From assembly GCA_947452315.1 (NCBI GenBank), contig CANGCX010000004.1:17007-81006 (forward strand): a stretch of 64,000 nt of DNA. The letters run 5' to 3'. Within the stretch, counting starts at the first letter, position 1. Each line of letters starts with the position of its first letter. The DNA is from Opitutia bacterium. Lineage in GTDB: Bacteria; Verrucomicrobiota; Verrucomicrobiia; Opitutales; Opitutaceae. The translations under genes were made by a program, and so were the position numbers. Of this stretch, positions 1 to 7,888 are shown in pieces. The notes under the pieces were generated by a model that saw only the letters and a program-made list of their open reading frames with translations, did no database searches and was not told the DNA's origin.

Positions 1-87
1 CGGCTGGGAGTTTTGCGGTGATATTTCTGCGGACGATACCGCATTGGTAGACGCCGATTAATCCGGCCAGATTTTCATCCTCCTCCC

Positions 88-1785
88 ATGAATCCGGCTG
101 TCGCAGTCCCACCCGCTCTCATCGCGATTCTTGCCTTTGATGCGCGGAATCAACTCGCCGTGCGACGTCTCGGCTCTAAAGCAGGACTACCGTTCACCGG
201 CACGGATCTGGCTATGGCCACCGCGCGGCTCGAATCAGCATTCACCCAGCATACCACACCTGTGGAATATTTCTCTAGCGCGGCCGGTGGACGCAGCTAC
301 CGAGTTTTTTTTGCCCGCGTGGATGGACAAGCAGCTGACACTGAAATTGCATTCGAATCGCTCGATGCACTCGATGCTACTCCGAGCGCACTCGCTCCTT
401 CTCTCGCCGTGCTACTCGAGCAACTAGAGCCTCATCTTGTAGACATTCCGTACCTGCATTTAGGCGAAAACGATTTCATTTACAAATTTCGACCCGCGCT
501 TGAGCGCAACACCGCCATCTACGCACAAGATCCAGCCGCCAGTGGCTTGTATCAATCGCAACTGTGCGCCGCGATCAAAGCTCTCGTGCGTCGTCACGAA
601 CGTACTGCCGATGCGCCCGTCAGTCTCGACTTCGGTGCCACGCGCTACGTCATACCGAGCCACTTTGGCTTCTGCCTCGGGGTAAAAAACGCCATCGAAC
701 GTGCGTACGAGACGCTGGCTGAAAATCCTGGCAAACGCGTCTTCATGCTTTCGGAGTTGATCCACAATCCTTTCGTAAACGAGGACCTGCTCCGCCGAGG
801 GCTGCGCTATCTGCAGACCGACAAAGGCAAACCGTACACCACTTCCGAAGCGCCCGGAGCCCCACAACTCTGGGACACGCTCACGCCCGAGGACATCGTC
901 ATCATCCCCGCCTTCGGCGCGACCGATGAAGACAAGCGTCGGCTCGTGCGACGCGGTCTGGCCGTCAGCCAATATGACGCCACCTGCATGCTGGTGGAAA
1001 AAGTTTGGAAAGCTGCCCGGGCCTACGGCCGAGAAGGCTATACCGTTGTCATCCACGGCAAGAGCGAGCACGAGGAAACCAAAGCCACCTTCTCCAACAC
1101 CCGCCGCTACGCGCCAGCCGTCATCGTGCGCAACCTGGAAGAAACCCACCGCCTCGCCACGATTATCGCCAGTGAAGACCCCGCCCAACGCGCGAGTTTT
1201 TACGAACTTTTCGCCGGCAAGCATACGCCAGGATTTGACGTTAACCGCGATCTCGACCGCATCGCCATCGTCAACCAAACCACCCTCCTGATGAACGAGA
1301 CGCTCGAGATTATCGAGCACCTGAGAGGGGTTTACCGGGCCAAATACGGCGACGACACCCGCGTCGGAGGCACCAGCCGCCGCGACACCCTTTGCTATGC
1401 GACTCAGGTCAACCAAGACGCCTTAAGCCGCGCTCTCGCCGAACCGCTCGATGCCGCCTTCGTCATTGGTGGCAAAAACTCCTCCAACACCTATCAGCTC
1501 TTCCGCCTCTGCGAACAGAAGCTCGGCACAAAAGCATTTTTTATTCAGAGCGAAGCCAACATCCCCTCGCGCGATCACGTGGATCATTACGTCTACGGCC
1601 ACGGCACCGGCCACACCGAGTCGAGGCCGCTATGGCCGACCTGCGCCAAACCGAAACGCATCCTCATCACCGGCGGTGCCTCCTGTCCCGATGGTATCAT
1701 CCAACAAGTGATCACGCGCATCAATTCGTTCTTCCCTGCCGAACAACTCCGCAGCATCGAGACTGTACTCGCGACGTTGCAGTGA
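88..1785 (+). CDS. ispH: 4-hydroxy-3-methylbut-2-enyl diphosphate reductase, long plant/cyanobacterial type
   Basis: Last step of the MEP isoprenoid pathway: reduces HMBPP to IPP and DMAPP with a 4Fe-4S cluster in the cytoplasm. The three cluster cysteines are visible at Cys196 (FGFCLGV), Cys300 (DATCMLV) and Cys436 (DTLCYATQ), with the family stretches ELIHNP, PAFGAT, VIHGK, NQTTLL and GGKNSSNT. These blocks resemble the cyanobacterial and plant branch rather than E. coli IspH. At 565 aa it is much longer than the usual 310-400 aa; about 185 residues precede the first cysteine and show no domain I recognise. The start at 88 has no Shine-Dalgarno (the leader reads CTCCTCCC), so it is uncertain. 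It pairs logically with ispA at 33.4 kb. Confidence 0.93.
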   Translation: MNPAVAVPPALIAILAFDARNQLAVRRLGSKAGLPFTGTDLAMATARLESAFTQHTTPVEYFSSAAGGRSYRVFFARVDGQAADTEIAFESLDALDATPSALAPSLAVLLEQLEPHLVDIPYLHLGENDFIYKFRPALERNTAIYAQDPAASGLYQSQLCAAIKALVRRHERTADAPVSLDFGATRYVIPSHFGFCLGVKNAIERAYETLAENPGKRVFMLSELIHNPFVNEDLLRRGLRYLQTDKGKPYTTSEAPGAPQLWDTLTPEDIVIIPAFGATDEDKRRLVRRGLAVSQYDATCMLVEKVWKAARAYGREGYTVVIHGKSEHEETKATFSNTRRYAPAVIVRNLEETHRLATIIASEDPAQRASFYELFAGKHTPGFDVNRDLDRIAIVNQTTLLMNETLEIIEHLRGVYRAKYGDDTRVGGTSRRDTLCYATQVNQDALSRALAEPLDAAFVIGGKNSSNTYQLFRLCEQKLGTKAFFIQSEANIPSRDHVDHYVYGHGTGHTESRPLWPTCAKPKRILITGGASCPDGIIQQVITRINSFFPAEQLRSIETVLATLQ

Positions 1786-1792
1786 AAACGCC

Positions 1793-3034
1793 TTAACTCC
1801 GAGGGCGGCTCCGGTGAGTGTGCCACACCAACCAGCCCCAGAAAAACGCGCTGATTACCAAAGCCGCAGGCAGAACCCACAACGCCGCGCGTTGTAAATC
1901 CCCCCATTGGTCCGAAAGATATCCCACCATTTTCGGCGACCACAGATCACCGAATAAGTGGATCGCAAAAATCGATCCTGCCATCGCACACGCGCGCATG
2001 GCTGGCGGGACCGTCTCCAAAATGAGCGTATTCACCGGCCCCGTCGCCAGAAACAGCAAAGCCATCGCTGCGATCAAGCCGAGTTTAGCCGCGGCGAGAT
2101 CACTGAGCGCAAAGGCCGCATATGCCGCCGGAGCCGCAGCGAGCGAACTCAACGCCAACACCCAAGCGTAACCCATACCCGTGCGCCGCTGCCACCGCGT
2201 TGCGATGTAACCACCGGCAAGGGTCGCGACCAAGCCCGTCACGACGAGCGAGAGACCAAAAAACTTGCCCGCGGCCTCGACATCCATGCCGTGCACACGG
2301 TGCAAAAATGTAGGGGCCCAAAACGCAAAACCACCGAGTGCAAAGGTCTGCGCAATATAACCCGCCACCACGAGTACGTAGCTCCGAAAGCCGATCAATT
2401 GCCTGTAAACACGCCAACCGGTTGATTGTGTCGCCGCCTTCGAGTCGGCTGATTCCGTCGCCCCTCGCGCAGGCTCAGGCAAAAAAAACATCCCCAGCGC
2501 CAACACCAACCCCGGATATCCCGCCCACAAAAATGCTGAGCGCCAACCGTAGCGCGCGGCCATGAAACCACCTAGAATGTAGCCCAATGCCGAGCCTACC
2601 GGAATCGCCAAATAAAAAATCGAGATCGCATTGTTGCGACGCGCCGCTGGAAAAAGATCTGCGATCCAACCAGGACTAATGGTGCCGAAACTTGCTTCGC
2701 CGAAGCCGACCAATACGCGAAAAAAAATCAACGTGGCCAACGTGCCGCAATGCCCTGAAAGCAGCGTACCCAAGCTCCACACAAAAACGCCCGCCGCGAT
2801 CAAGACTCGCCGTGAAAGGCGATCACCGAGGTAGCCAAAAATGGGTGCCGTCAAAAAATATCCCAGCATGAAGGCCGTCGCGATAGTGCCCGCTTGTTCA
2901 TCGCCAAATCCCAATTCCGTCTGCAAAGTAGGCAGCACTGCGGCAAGTAGTTGGCGATCCAAGTAGTCGAGCAGATTGAGGCCGGTCAGCACGGTCAAAG
3001 ACACCATCGGCCACGTGGCTTTGGGGGGGTTCAC
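1793..3034 (-). CDS. MFS transporter, spinster-like
   Basis: A 413-residue inner-membrane carrier of the major facilitator superfamily. About twelve hydrophobic segments are visible. The N-terminal NLLDYLDRQLLAAVLP stretch is typical of the spinster/hexuronate-like group, and the loop between helices 2 and 3 carries GYLGDRLSRR, the MFS signature. The substrate cannot be told; related bacterial proteins move organic anions, sugars or lipids. The start is GTG. The gene ends 8 bp from the end of ispH and converges with it. It lies downstream of the barrel-like protein on the same strand with a 105-bp gap, so it may have its own promoter. Confidence 0.85.
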   Translation of the reverse strand: MNPPKATWPMVSLTVLTGLNLLDYLDRQLLAAVLPTLQTELGFGDEQAGTIATAFMLGYFLTAPIFGYLGDRLSRRVLIAAGVFVWSLGTLLSGHCGTLATLIFFRVLVGFGEASFGTISPGWIADLFPAARRNNAISIFYLAIPVGSALGYILGGFMAARYGWRSAFLWAGYPGLVLALGMFFLPEPARGATESADSKAATQSTGWRVYRQLIGFRSYVLVVAGYIAQTFALGGFAFWAPTFLHRVHGMDVEAAGKFFGLSLVVTGLVATLAGGYIATRWQRRTGMGYAWVLALSSLAAAPAAYAAFALSDLAAAKLGLIAAMALLFLATGPVNTLILETVPPAMRACAMAGSIFAIHLFGDLWSPKMVGYLSDQWGDLQRAALWVLPAALVISAFFWGWLVWHTHRSRPRS

Positions 3035-3139
3035 GCGCTCGAGGCAAACCGCACGGTCTAGGTTTGCAAAGCTTGAATCACCTCCACTGGTCGTGGAGGG
3101 CTGGTCATGATCGCTCGCAGCAGCGAGGAACTCGCCGTA

Positions 3140-4333
3140 TTAGAAACGGAATGTCATGCCGGCGCGAAGGCCGTTGAGATTGTTCAAATCAATCTTGGAA
3201 ACGTAATTTGCATTAGCCGTAGCGATCGCTTGATCGTAGCTGCCAGTCGCCTGATACACAGCGCCGACGTAAAAACCGGTGCGTTCCGTGGCATCAAATT
3301 GCACGGTAGCATCGGCGTAATAACCAAGGCGAAACTTGGTCGTTTCGTCCGTTACGGTTTCTTTGATTTCAGCTCCGGTGTCGGGCTGGAAGGATTCGAC
3401 GACGCTGTAGGTAGAGCCAGCGTAGATCATGGCAAGACCCGCGCTGACGGAGGCTTTGAATCGGGTCGTAAATTGCAGGGTCAACGAGGGGCCCGCGCGC
3501 ATGGTGAAATAAGCTCCCTTCAACTTCCAGCGGTTGTTCACGCTGGTAGAATCTGTAGTGGTTGTAATGGTTCGATCGAGAGGCTTGTTGCTGAGCAGAG
3601 TGGTGTTGTCGGCGGTGTCGCTGCTCGTGGTGCCGTCAGCGTTAGTAACCGTACTGGACACGGAAGAAGGCGCAGAATAAGGAGCGCTGGGAGGGAGTTG
3701 CCCGAAAAGATTGTAGGTATCGGTCACGGTAGTGAGACGAGCGGCGACCTTATCGTTGGTAGAGGAGGCGATATCGTTGAGGCTGACACCTGCAATAAGA
3801 CTCCAATCAAAGCGCTTGAAGGCTTTGCCCATGTCGTAGGCTACGCTGAGTTCGAGACCGGAGCTACGGCCAGCATTCAAGCTGCGGATATTGGTATCGA
3901 TAATCTGAGCGGAATAATTGTGAAACGTCATGTAACCATCGCCGGTCAGCTGTTTATCGTTACCGTATGCCCAGGTATTGGTTTTGCCGTCGTTGGGGAC
4001 CGGGAAACTGACGCTGAGCCCGTCGCCACTTTCGGAGACGGTAGTGCGGCCATCGGGCGCGACGCTGCCGTCATGGTACGAACGCATTTCGTTAGAACCG
4101 GTGGCGGAGCCACTTTTGTCTTCGGGAGCGAGCTTACCTTTACCAGAGAACGAAGTCTTAGGCCCACTGATGTTACGGAAGCCGAAATGCAGAGTAGATT
4201 TCGGGACGTAAATGTATTCGTCGAGATTCGAGAAATCAGGAATTTCCGTGGGTGGGGCCTGGCGTTCTTCTTGAGCCTGTAATAGGCAGGAGAAGAAAAT
4301 GCCGAGGGAAAAAACCAGACGAAGGGATTTCAT
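3140..4333 (-). CDS. Putative outer-membrane beta-barrel protein, function unknown
   Basis: A 397-residue protein with a clear signal peptide (MKSLRLVFSLGIFFSCLLQAQ, cleaved after about residue 20). The body alternates short polar and aromatic stretches as in beta-strands, and the chain ends in GLRAGMTFRF, a terminal Phe typical of barrels recognised by the BAM machinery. Residues around 200-260 form a Ser/Thr/Asp-rich region that could be a long surface loop or a plug. I do not recognise a named family; a porin-like or autotransporter-like barrel is possible. It is divergent from the exported protein at 4.6 kb. Very long antisense frames cover it, but the signal peptide and C-terminal Phe favour this strand. 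Confidence 0.7.
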   Translation of the reverse strand: MKSLRLVFSLGIFFSCLLQAQEERQAPPTEIPDFSNLDEYIYVPKSTLHFGFRNISGPKTSFSGKGKLAPEDKSGSATGSNEMRSYHDGSVAPDGRTTVSESGDGLSVSFPVPNDGKTNTWAYGNDKQLTGDGYMTFHNYSAQIIDTNIRSLNAGRSSGLELSVAYDMGKAFKRFDWSLIAGVSLNDIASSTNDKVAARLTTVTDTYNLFGQLPPSAPYSAPSSVSSTVTNADGTTSSDTADNTTLLSNKPLDRTITTTTDSTSVNNRWKLKGAYFTMRAGPSLTLQFTTRFKASVSAGLAMIYAGSTYSVVESFQPDTGAEIKETVTDETTKFRLGYYADATVQFDATERTGFYVGAVYQATGSYDQAIATANANYVSKIDLNNLNGLRAGMTFRF

Positions 4334-4592
4334 GCAAAAGATAAGGTGCCAGTTGGGACGGCAGAAAATGGAAAATGTTGCTTAAAAGTTCAGGGAGAGC
4401 GCTAACCGCGTCAACGCGAGATTCACCGGTATAGATTGTTCGCAATATTGCCCTTTGTGGCTTGGAGACTCGTAACCTAGCTCAAGCATGTTAAGTCTCC
4501 CTGAATGATGATTTTCCGTTGAGGCGCGGGAACGACAATCAAGATGCAAACCATAAACCTTAAGAATTGATCACCGCAGATCATATGCATTG
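4334..4592. other. Divergent intergenic region, 259 bp
   Basis: The spacer between the divergently read barrel-like protein and the exported protein at 4.6 kb presumably holds both promoters. It is more AT-rich than its surroundings, especially toward 4540-4590. I see no RNA gene, no strong hairpin and no repeat. Confidence 0.4.
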
Positions 4593-5306
4593 ATGGGCTC
4601 CATGCGCATGATCATTTTCCTGCTTTTGACCCTAAAGGCGGTCGCAGCCCCGTCCTTAGATCCTAAGCAGGAGCTGGCCGGAGTATTGAAACACTTTCGC
4701 ACAGAAGGACCCAAAGGTTGGTCATTCACGCAAAGTACCACCGCTGAAGGCCGAACCGTGATTGAACACTATGACAGCGCTCGACCGGAGTTCAACCGCT
4801 GGACCCTAATCAGCGAAGACGGTCGCACGCCCAACGATGAGGCCCAACGCCGCTACCGGGATAAATTTAGTCGATACTCCAGTTCGGGCACAGCCCCCCA
4901 GCTCAGCGACCAAATTGACCAGAACAGTCTAATCGTTGAAAAAGAAACAGCCGAGAGGATCACTTATCGTGGTCTTTTGAAACCTACTGAAAAAGAAGAC
5001 CGGACTGCGGCCTTCCTTCGCGCTGTGATTGTATGGCACAAAGCCACCGGCACCATAGAATCGCTCGTGATTGAAAATACGGTGCCATTCGCCCCGTCAT
5101 TCGGCGTTAAAATTGAGCAGATGAAAACGACCATGACTTACAGTCTGCCAACGCAGGATCAACCGAGCCTCTTACAATCCGTCGTCACGCGACTGCGTGG
5201 CACTGCATTCTGGGTGAAATCGATCGATGCCGACATGGTCGTTGCCTATTCGGCCTATGCGCCCGCCGCCGACTCGCGCGCGACGCGCTCGGACAGCAAG
5301 CCCTGA
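4593..5306 (+). CDS. Small exported protein, function unknown
   Basis: About 237 residues beginning with a short signal peptide (MRMIIFLLLTLKAVA, cleavage before APSLDP). The mature part is charged and hydrophilic with no membrane segment and no cysteine motif, so a periplasmic location is likely. I do not recognise a family. Start choice is open: an in-frame TTG at 4590, ATG at 4593, ATG at 4602 and ATG at 4608 all precede the hydrophobic core, and none has a clear ribosome site; 4602 gives the most compact signal peptide. The C-terminal 15 residues are Ala/Arg/Asp/Ser-rich and probably disordered. The gene stands alone, convergent with glgB 256 bp away. Confidence 0.65.
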   Translation: MGSMRMIIFLLLTLKAVAAPSLDPKQELAGVLKHFRTEGPKGWSFTQSTTAEGRTVIEHYDSARPEFNRWTLISEDGRTPNDEAQRRYRDKFSRYSSSGTAPQLSDQIDQNSLIVEKETAERITYRGLLKPTEKEDRTAAFLRAVIVWHKATGTIESLVIENTVPFAPSFGVKIEQMKTTMTYSLPTQDQPSLLQSVVTRLRGTAFWVKSIDADMVVAYSAYAPAADSRATRSDSKP

Positions 5307-5562
5307 TTAAACTATTCCCGTGGCTTGGCTGAGTTCGCCTAAGTGTGCGGGGGCTAAGTTTGGGTCGCTCCCATCAAAAGAGTGCCCCGCGGCATTTAGG
5401 TTTGATAGCGTGAGACGTAGCGTGGCCCCAGCGCCACAAGAGCACTGCTCAAGTACAAGTTTCAAATCCAAGTCCGAGGATGGCGTCATCCATCTCAAGA
5501 ATACCAATCCGATGCAGCTCTTTCACCTTATCGCCCGCTCCGCCGCTTGAATCCCGCGAACC
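5307..5562. other. Intergenic region between convergent genes, 256 bp
   Basis: Lies between the end of the exported protein and the end of glgB. Short frames run through both strands here, but none has a ribosome site or a recognisable product. I see no T-tailed terminator hairpin and no RNA gene. It may be remnant sequence. Confidence 0.35.
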
Positions 5563-7776
5563 TCAAGGCGTGGTCCACTTGAAGACCATCGTCGTAAATG
5601 GTGCGAGCGTCACCTCGATTGCCTGCGCAAAACCATCACGCTGCGTCGAAAAAGCAGTCCGCCCGCCGTCATTACCCAGTCCCGTACCGCCATAGTATTC
5701 GCTATTGGAATTAATTACTTCACGCCAAAGCCCGAGTCGTGGAACGCCGACTAAGTAAGTCCTTTTAGCCCCTCCCAAATGTGCCACCACCAGAAAAAGC
5801 GTCTGCTCAAACGGATCCTTTCTAAGATAAGCGATCAGATTGGCATCGGCATCATGACAGGAAACCCAGCGAAAACCTTCTGCATTGAAATCATTGCGGC
5901 TCAAAACGGGTTCGGAGACGTAGAGAGCGTTCAGATCCCGCACCAAGCGCCGCACGCCCTCGTGATCCGGATATTGGCAAAGATGCCAATCTAAGCTCGA
6001 GGCATGGTTCCACTCCCGCGTCTGCCCAAACTCGCAACCCATGAATAACAATTTCTTTCCTGGATAACACCACATGTGCGCATACAACGCGCGCAAGTTT
6101 GCTGCTTTTTCAGAGATATGCCACGCCCCCATCTTAAACAATAATGACGCCTTACCGTGCACGACCTCATCGTGAGAAAACACCGTCACAAAATTTTCCG
6201 CGTATTGGTAAAGCATCCCAAACGTCAATTCGCTCTGATGCCAACGGCGATGGATCGATTCCTTGGCAAAATACCGCAACGTATCGTTCATCCAGCCCAT
6301 GTTCCATTTATAGTCAAAACCGAGTCCGCCCGTGCTCGTTGGTCGGCTCACTTGCGGAAATGACGTACTTTCCTCGGCGATCATCAAAGCTCCCGGATAA
6401 TATTGGTGAACGAGATCGTTCACCTGTTTCAGAAAATCGATCGCCTCTAAGTTTTCGCGCCCACCAAGTTTATTAGGAATCCACTGCCCCTCCTGGCGCG
6501 AGTAATCCAAGTAGAGCATCGAGGCCACTGCATCCACGCGCAAACCGTCGAGGTGATACCGCTCCAACCAAGCGAGTGCACTGGCGATTAAGAAACCCCG
6601 CACTTCGTTGCGCCCATAGTTAAAGATCAAGGTCCCCCAATCCATGTGCTCTCCCTGCCGAGGATCAGCATGCTCGTATAAGTGCGTACCATCGAACTGA
6701 GCCAAAGCGAACGCGTCCCGGGGAAAATGGGCCGGAACCCAGTCCAAAATCACGCCGATACCCCGGCCATGCAAATAATCGACAAACCAGGCGAAATCCT
6801 GCGGTGCACCAAAACGCTGCGTTGGCGCGAAAAAACCTGTGACTTGGTAGCCCCACGAACCATCGAAAGGATGCTCCGAGATCGGCATGATCTCCACGTG
6901 GGTAAAGCCCATTTCCTGCACGTAATCGGCTAATGTCGGCGCCAGCTCGCGGTAACTTAAGGACCGATTATTCTCCTCCGGTTTACGCTTCCACGAACCA
7001 AGATGGAGCTCGTAAATCGACACGGGGCGATCGAGCTGAGCCGATTGCTCCCGCCGTTGCTGCATCCAAGCCGCGTCGTTCCAGGTAAAAGTTCCTGTAT
7101 CACATACGATGGCGGCGTTACCGGGAGGCGCCTCGAAATAGGTCCCGTACGGATCGGTCTTAACGGCGATGGTGCCCGCAGGATGTCGAATTTCAAATTT
7201 GTAAAGCACACCGACCGAGAGCCCCGGAATAAACAATTCCCATACACCAGAAGTTCCGAGTGGGCGCATGGGAAAATAACGCCCGTCCCATTGATTAAAA
7301 TTACCCACAACCGAAACACGTGCGGCTGCCGGCGCCCATACCGCAAATGCAACGCCCGGCACCCCACCGATCACGCACTGATGCGCGCCAAGTTTTTCAT
7401 AAATACGGTGCGCATTACCTTCATTAAACAGATACAAATCCTGCGCGCTCAACGTCGGCAAAAAACTATAGGGATCACTAAATTGCTGCGTCTCACCATT
7501 GGCAAAAGTCACTCGCAATTGATACCGAAATACGCCCGGACGTTTCGCGATAAAGCCCTCAAAAAAACCATCGGGTGCTATCAGTTTGAGTTCGTGAGTC
7601 GGCGCGCCTTCAGCATCTAGATCGACGACGGAGCAACGAACCGCCTGCCGCAAAAGCGCGCGCACCACCACACCCTGACTCCGCGCCCGCACACACGGAT
7701 GCATCCCCAACACGTCGTGCGGCGTGGCGCAGGTCGCATTGAGCAGCGAGGCGAGATCGGCTTTGGAGATAATCAC
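5563..7776 (-). CDS. glgB: 1,4-alpha-glucan (glycogen) branching enzyme
   Basis: Cuts alpha-1,4-glucan chains and re-attaches them through alpha-1,6 bonds during glycogen synthesis. The 737 residues match the long bacterial GlgB form: an N-terminal extension domain, a CBM48 immunoglobulin-like domain (around AVWAPAAARVSVVGNFNQWDG), the GH13 barrel and a C-terminal beta domain. Visible GH13 blocks are DWVPAHFP, the nucleophile block DGLRVDAVASM, the acid/base block IAEEST and the third acid in FSHDEVVHGK. It stands alone with ppc upstream on the same strand (112-bp gap) and, with the debranching enzyme at 38.6 kb, points to glycogen storage. Confidence 0.96.
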   Translation of the reverse strand: MIISKADLASLLNATCATPHDVLGMHPCVRARSQGVVVRALLRQAVRCSVVDLDAEGAPTHELKLIAPDGFFEGFIAKRPGVFRYQLRVTFANGETQQFSDPYSFLPTLSAQDLYLFNEGNAHRIYEKLGAHQCVIGGVPGVAFAVWAPAAARVSVVGNFNQWDGRYFPMRPLGTSGVWELFIPGLSVGVLYKFEIRHPAGTIAVKTDPYGTYFEAPPGNAAIVCDTGTFTWNDAAWMQQRREQSAQLDRPVSIYELHLGSWKRKPEENNRSLSYRELAPTLADYVQEMGFTHVEIMPISEHPFDGSWGYQVTGFFAPTQRFGAPQDFAWFVDYLHGRGIGVILDWVPAHFPRDAFALAQFDGTHLYEHADPRQGEHMDWGTLIFNYGRNEVRGFLIASALAWLERYHLDGLRVDAVASMLYLDYSRQEGQWIPNKLGGRENLEAIDFLKQVNDLVHQYYPGALMIAEESTSFPQVSRPTSTGGLGFDYKWNMGWMNDTLRYFAKESIHRRWHQSELTFGMLYQYAENFVTVFSHDEVVHGKASLLFKMGAWHISEKAANLRALYAHMWCYPGKKLLFMGCEFGQTREWNHASSLDWHLCQYPDHEGVRRLVRDLNALYVSEPVLSRNDFNAEGFRWVSCHDADANLIAYLRKDPFEQTLFLVVAHLGGAKRTYLVGVPRLGLWREVINSNSEYYGGTGLGNDGGRTAFSTQRDGFAQAIEVTLAPFTTMVFKWTTP

Positions 7777-7888
7777 GACGTTATGGCGTAGAGACTACCG
7801 CAACTCGCTGCCCCGTCTAGCCGCGAATCCTAGGCCCGATCTGCGCAAGCTTCGGCCGTAGATATCCACGTGCGGTCTGCCGTGCACT

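Noticed and set aside
2..61. Possible last 19 codons of an upstream plus-strand gene ending at 59-61
   Set aside because: Too short to recognise; other frames at the edge are also open, so nothing supports coding.
460..1416. 318-codon open frame antisense to ispH
   Set aside because: Codon-aligned shadow of a certain gene; the product is low in recognisable motifs.
3081..3099. Small hairpin CCTCCAC/GTGGAGG as a terminator
   Set aside because: No T-run on either side and only a 7-bp stem.
3107..4282. 391-codon open frame antisense to the barrel-like protein
   Set aside because: Long, but it lacks motifs, while the minus strand gives a signal peptide and a C-terminal Phe. The choice is reasonable but not proven.
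5307..5550. Short frames on both strands between the exported protein and glgB
   Set aside because: No ribosome site, no recognisable product and mutual overlap.
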